Shown here: positions 23,897 to 26,164 of the stretch, piece after piece
Position numbering within the stretch: position 1 is the first letter of the stretch
How the letters are laid out: the number at the start of each line of letters is the position of its first letter
Source: an uncultured Prevotella sp.
GTDB lineage: Bacteria; Bacteroidota; Bacteroidia; Bacteroidales; Bacteroidaceae
Reading direction: 5' to 3'
DNA: 26,164 nucleotides
NCBI GenBank assembly: GCA_934183135.1
Contig: CAKPRX010000023.1
Location: 1-26,164 of the forward strand
Program-made: the position numbers and the translations under genes
Notes under the pieces: model-generated
Databases searched by the model: none
Told to the model about the DNA's origin: nothing
The model's input: the letters and a program-made list of their open reading frames with translations, nothing else

Positions 23897-24784
23897 CTAT
23901 GCTATGCCGTGGGCTGCCACGTTGCGGTCTATACGACCTATCATGCCCTGCAGCGCCTTACCGGGCCCACACTCCGTGAAGTCGTCAGCACCATCAGCGA
24001 TCATGGCCTGTACACTGGCTGTCCAGCGCACCGAACTGGTAAGCTGGGCTATAAGGTTGGCCTTTATTTCATCGGGGTTGGTGTGTGGCTTGGCGTCTAC
24101 GTTCTGATATACAGGGCACTTGGGGGTGCTGAATGTAGTCTTCTCGATGGCTGCCTGCAGCTCGTCCTTGGCAGGCTGCATCAGCGGCGAGTGGAAAGCG
24201 CCGCCTACCTTGAGGGGAAGGGCGCGCTTGGCACCAGCTGCCTTCAGCTGCTCGCAAGCGGTGTTGATGGCGTCTACATTGCCCGATATTACCAGCTGGC
24301 CAGGGCAGTTATAGTTGGCCGGCACTACGATGTTGCCATCGGCAGACACCTCGCGGCACACTTCCTCGACCTTCTCGTCGGGCAGACCGATGATGGCGGC
24401 CATCGTACCGGGGTTGGCCTCGCATGCCTTCTGCATGGCGTTGGCACGGGCTGCCACCAGCTTCAGACCATCTTCAAAACTCAGGGCGCCGGCGGCTACC
24501 AGGGCCGAGAACTCGCCCAGCGAGTGACCGCCCACCATGGCGGGGGCAAACGCATCGCCTAAGCAGAGCGCCGAGATAACGCTGTGCAGGAACACGGCGG
24601 GCTGAGTTACGTTGGTCTGCTTGAGCTGCTCGTCGGTACCGGCAAACATGATATCTGTAATCTTGAACCCGAGGATGGCATCAGCCTCGTCAAACATTTT
24701 TTTAGCCAATGGATTATTGTCGTACAGGTCCTTGCCCATTCCGACAAACTGCGAACCCTGTCCGGGGAATACAAATGCTTTCAT
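23897..24784 (-). CDS. fabD: Malonyl CoA-acyl carrier protein transacylase
   Basis: Moves malonyl from CoA to acyl carrier protein to feed fatty-acid synthesis in the cytoplasm. The 295-residue product has FPGQGSQFVGMG (6-17), the nucleophile elbow GHSLGE (Ser88), Arg113, and the catalytic His in GGAFHSPLMQPA (His198). Length and motifs are standard. It is the first gene of the string fabD, GH13, editing domain, GH106-like, and is not next to other fab genes here, which is less usual. Confidence 0.97.
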   Translation of the reverse strand: MKAFVFPGQGSQFVGMGKDLYDNNPLAKKMFDEADAILGFKITDIMFAGTDEQLKQTNVTQPAVFLHSVISALCLGDAFAPAMVGGHSLGEFSALVAAGALSFEDGLKLVAARANAMQKACEANPGTMAAIIGLPDEKVEEVCREVSADGNIVVPANYNCPGQLVISGNVDAINTACEQLKAAGAKRALPLKVGGAFHSPLMQPAKDELQAAIEKTTFSTPKCPVYQNVDAKPHTNPDEIKANLIAQLTSSVRWTASVQAMIADGADDFTECGPGKALQGMIGRIDRNVAAHGIA

Positions 24785-24815
24785 TACTAATTATCTTTAC
24801 GTTTATAAATCAATG

Positions 24816-24823
24816 CAAATTTA
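24816..24823 (-). promoter_or_regulatory. Promoter -7 element for fabD and downstream genes
   Basis: TAAATTTG on the minus strand, followed by C, matches TAnnTTTG. The start would be near 24809, giving a leader of about 25 nt. The -33 TTTG is not well placed. Confidence 0.55.
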
Positions 24824-24902
24824 GTCAAATTATATGAATTAAGCGCCTAATGACGGCAAAAAAAACAAGAAGAGGCGGCAGTTTACACCTTATATAACAT
24901 TA

Positions 24903-24914
24903 CGTGCGCGCACG
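24903..24914. repeat. Perfect palindrome CGTGCGCGCACG
   Basis: A 12-bp perfect palindrome of alternating purine-pyrimidine sequence in the rplI-fabD gap, flanked by TA and CGA. It lies between the rplI terminator and the fabD promoter. Its role is unknown. Confidence 0.5.
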
Positions 24915-24941
24915 CGAACCTACAATACCTATAATACGTGA

Positions 24942-24975
24942 AAATCCCAGCCGTATAGAAATACTGCTGGGATTT
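24942..24975 (-). terminator. Terminator after rpsF-rpsR-rplI
   Basis: AAATCCCAGC (24942-24951) and GCTGGGATTT (24966-24975) are perfect 10-bp arms, extended by GTAT/ATAC (24953-24956, 24961-24964) around an AGAA loop. On the minus strand the stem ends in TTTT. It lies 26 nt after the rplI stop. Confidence 0.85.
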
Positions 24976-25001
24976 ATTGTGATCTGCTTTACAGAGCAAT
25001 C

Positions 25002-25532
25002 TTATTCTGCTGCGGGAGCCTCGGTCTCCTCTACAGGAGCCTCAGCCTTGGGAGCCTCTTCTGCGGGAGCCTCAACAGGCTCGGCAGGAGCGTTCTCGGC
25101 TACTACCTTTACAGGTACCTTAACCTCAACCTCCTTGTGGAAGTGAACGGTAGCCTCGTAGTCGCCTACCTTCTTGGCATCGTGCATAGTGATAATCTTA
25201 CGGTCTATGTCGAAGCCCTTCTTGGCGAGCTCCTCAGCTACGGTAGCTGCGTTAACCGAACCATAAGTTACACCTGTAGCCGAAACCTTGGCGCTGATAA
25301 CCAGGGCTACATCCTTGAGAGCCTCGGCCTTCTTCTCAGCCTCGGCCTTGAGGGCTGCCAGCTTGTGGGCCTGCTGCTTCAGGTTCTCGGCGAGTACCTT
25401 CCTGGCGCTGGGCGATGCGATAACGCCCTTACCTGTCGGGATGAGGTAGTTGCGGCCGTAGCCGTTCTTCACGGTTACTATATCATTCTTGTATCCAAGT
25501 CCGATAATATCTTCTTTCAAAATAATCTCCAT
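25002..25532 (-). CDS. rplI: Large ribosomal subunit protein bL9 with acidic C-terminal tail
   Basis: The N-terminal rRNA-binding domain (MEIILKEDIIGLGYKNDIV, GYGRNYLIPTG), the long connecting helix (about 41-75, Lys/Ala/Glu-rich) and the C-terminal domain (ITMHDAKKVGDYEATVHFH) are all present. bL9 helps translational fidelity. The usual length is about 147-150; here 176 because of a tail of about 30 residues from about 147, made of Ala, Pro, Glu and Val. The gene follows rpsR by 14 nt and is last in its operon. Confidence 0.97.
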   Translation of the reverse strand: MEIILKEDIIGLGYKNDIVTVKNGYGRNYLIPTGKGVIASPSARKVLAENLKQQAHKLAALKAEAEKKAEALKDVALVISAKVSATGVTYGSVNAATVAEELAKKGFDIDRKIITMHDAKKVGDYEATVHFHKEVEVKVPVKVVAENAPAEPVEAPAEEAPKAEAPVEETEAPAAE

Positions 25533-25546
25533 TACGCTTCCTCCGT

Positions 25547-25819
25547 TTATTTCATCAAGTCAGTTACATAAGGAAGTAGAGCTATCTGGCGAGCACGCTT
25601 TACAGCCTGGGCCACACGACGCTGATACTTCAGAGATGTTCCAGTGATACGGCGAGGGAGAATTTTACCCTGCTCGTTAAGGAACTTCTTCAGGAACTCA
25701 GGATCCTTGTAGTCTATGTACTTAATACCACTCTTCTTGAAGCGGCAGTACTTTTTCTTCTTGACATCGATAGAAGGAGCTGTCAAGTAACGAACTTCTG
25801 AATTATTCTGCTCTGCCAT
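25547..25819 (-). CDS. rpsR: Small ribosomal subunit protein bS18
   Basis: The 90-residue product has the family core [39 protein letters not shown] and the end [13 protein letters not shown]. bS18 pairs with bS6 on the 30S platform; in Bacteroidetes this area with bS21 also sequesters the anti-Shine-Dalgarno sequence of 16S rRNA. It starts 2 nt after rpsF, so the two are probably translationally coupled. Confidence 0.98.
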   Translation of the reverse strand: MAEQNNSEVRYLTAPSIDVKKKKYCRFKKSGIKYIDYKDPEFLKKFLNEQGKILPRRITGTSLKYQRRVAQAVKRARQIALLPYVTDLMK

Positions 25820-25821
25820 GA

Positions 25822-26164
25822 TTAAGCCTCCTCTTTTTTACCAAGTTTTGCGCGACGCTTCTCGGCGTACTGTGCAGCATACTTGTCCAGTTTAACGGTC
25901 ATGTAACGGATTACCTTCTCGTCGCGGCGATAGCCTGTCTCGAGTGTGTTAACGATAGTTGGCTCAGCCTTGAACTCCAGCAGGCAGTAGAAGCCTGTAG
26001 ATTTCTTCTGAATAGCATAAGCCATCTTCTTCAGTCCCCAAGCCTCTTCGTTCACGATTTCTGCACCGTTGTCGGTGAGCAGCTTCTTGAACTTAGCGAC
26101 CGTTTCCTTCATCTGTTCATCAGACAAAACGGGAGTCAAAATGAAAACGGTTTCGTATTGATTC
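25822..26164 (-). CDS. rpsF: Small ribosomal subunit protein bS6 (first two bases of the start codon outside the window)
   Basis: Reading the minus strand from the window edge, base 26164 (G) is followed by codons for [17 protein letters not shown], the standard bS6 N-terminus after its Met. The last base is therefore the G of the ATG start, and only two bases are missing. The full protein would be 114 residues, normal for the lineage. A TTG-initiated reading from 26139 would wrongly drop the first beta-strand. bS6 binds bS18, encoded next. Confidence 0.97.
   Translation of the reverse strand, partial: NQYETVFILTPVLSDEQMKETVAKFKKLLTDNGAEIVNEEAWGLKKMAYAIQKKSTGFYCLLEFKAEPTIVNTLETGYRRDEKVIRYMTVKLDKYAAQYAEKRRAKLGKKEEA

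Noticed and set aside
22504..23979. 491-codon open frame on the plus strand
   Set aside because: Antisense to the GH13 gene and crosses into fabD; no start context or motifs.
25822..26139. rpsF starting at an internal TTG (105 residues)
   Set aside because: The bS6 N-terminus continues in frame to the window edge, where the last base is the G of the ATG.

Overview
The window reads as a chromosome segment of a Bacteroidales bacterium, most likely Prevotella or a close relative. The evidence is: Bacteroidetes-type promoters (TTTG, about 19-21 nt, then TAnnTTTG) ahead of many genes; little use of Shine-Dalgarno sites; family-typical proteins (the HU variant, a YtxH/holin-like cassette, the rpsF-rpsR-rplI and thrS/infC-rpmI-rplT blocks); lipoproteins with short lipoboxes; and large secreted glycosidases. 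No rRNA, tRNA, CRISPR array, insertion sequence or prophage was seen. Most of the window is core genome, densely coded.

Layout. 1-1179 (+): the 3' part of a dihydrolipoamide-dehydrogenase-like flavoprotein, then a shared hairpin. 1357-4897 (-): rplT, rpmI and infC, with a near-perfect promoter upstream of infC, then thrS with its own promoter and terminator. 5045-8706 (-): a close-packed set SPOR lipoprotein, ruvX, def and a TPR protein. 8945-9810 (+): a small envelope cassette of YtxH protein, holin-like membrane protein and a short basic protein, closed by a terminator. 9865-10479: a gene-free block holding strong inverted repeats. 10480-12615 (-): an exported nitroreductase-like protein followed by pyruvate kinase. 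12773-14719: divergent dinB (-) and a SprT-like metalloprotein (+). 14763-15593 (-): a DUF4163/DUF3298 lipoprotein with a duplicated promoter region. 15594-16332: mostly gene-free, with one possible 43-residue ORF. 16333-18408 (+): HU, a 29-residue very basic protein resembling the bS22/mS38 (AURKAIP1/COX24) ribosomal family, and RNase E/G. 18478-24784 (-): fabD, a cytoplasmic GH13 enzyme, a free-standing aminoacyl-tRNA editing-domain protein and a 1089-residue GH106-like glycosidase, tightly spaced. 25002-26164 (-): rplI, rpsR and rpsF, with rpsF cut 2 bases short at the window edge.

How the genes fit together. Translation dominates: five classical ribosomal proteins plus a probable sixth small one, IF3, ThrRS, peptide deformylase, a tRNA-editing domain and an RNase of the rRNA/mRNA-processing E/G family. 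The rest is central metabolism (pyruvate kinase, FabD, the dehydrogenase), DNA maintenance (RuvX, Pol IV, HU, SprT-like) and envelope or glycan work (SPOR, TPR, YtxH, holin-like, GH13, GH106).

No clearly new defence or mobile system is visible. The best second-look items are the tiny ribosomal-like gene between hup and rng, the repeat-rich block at 9.9-10.5 kb, the duplicated promoter element and possible Thr/Val/Cys peptide ORF at 15.7-16.0 kb, and the fabD-GH13-editing-GH106 gene string. Product calls rest on motif reading only; no searches were run.
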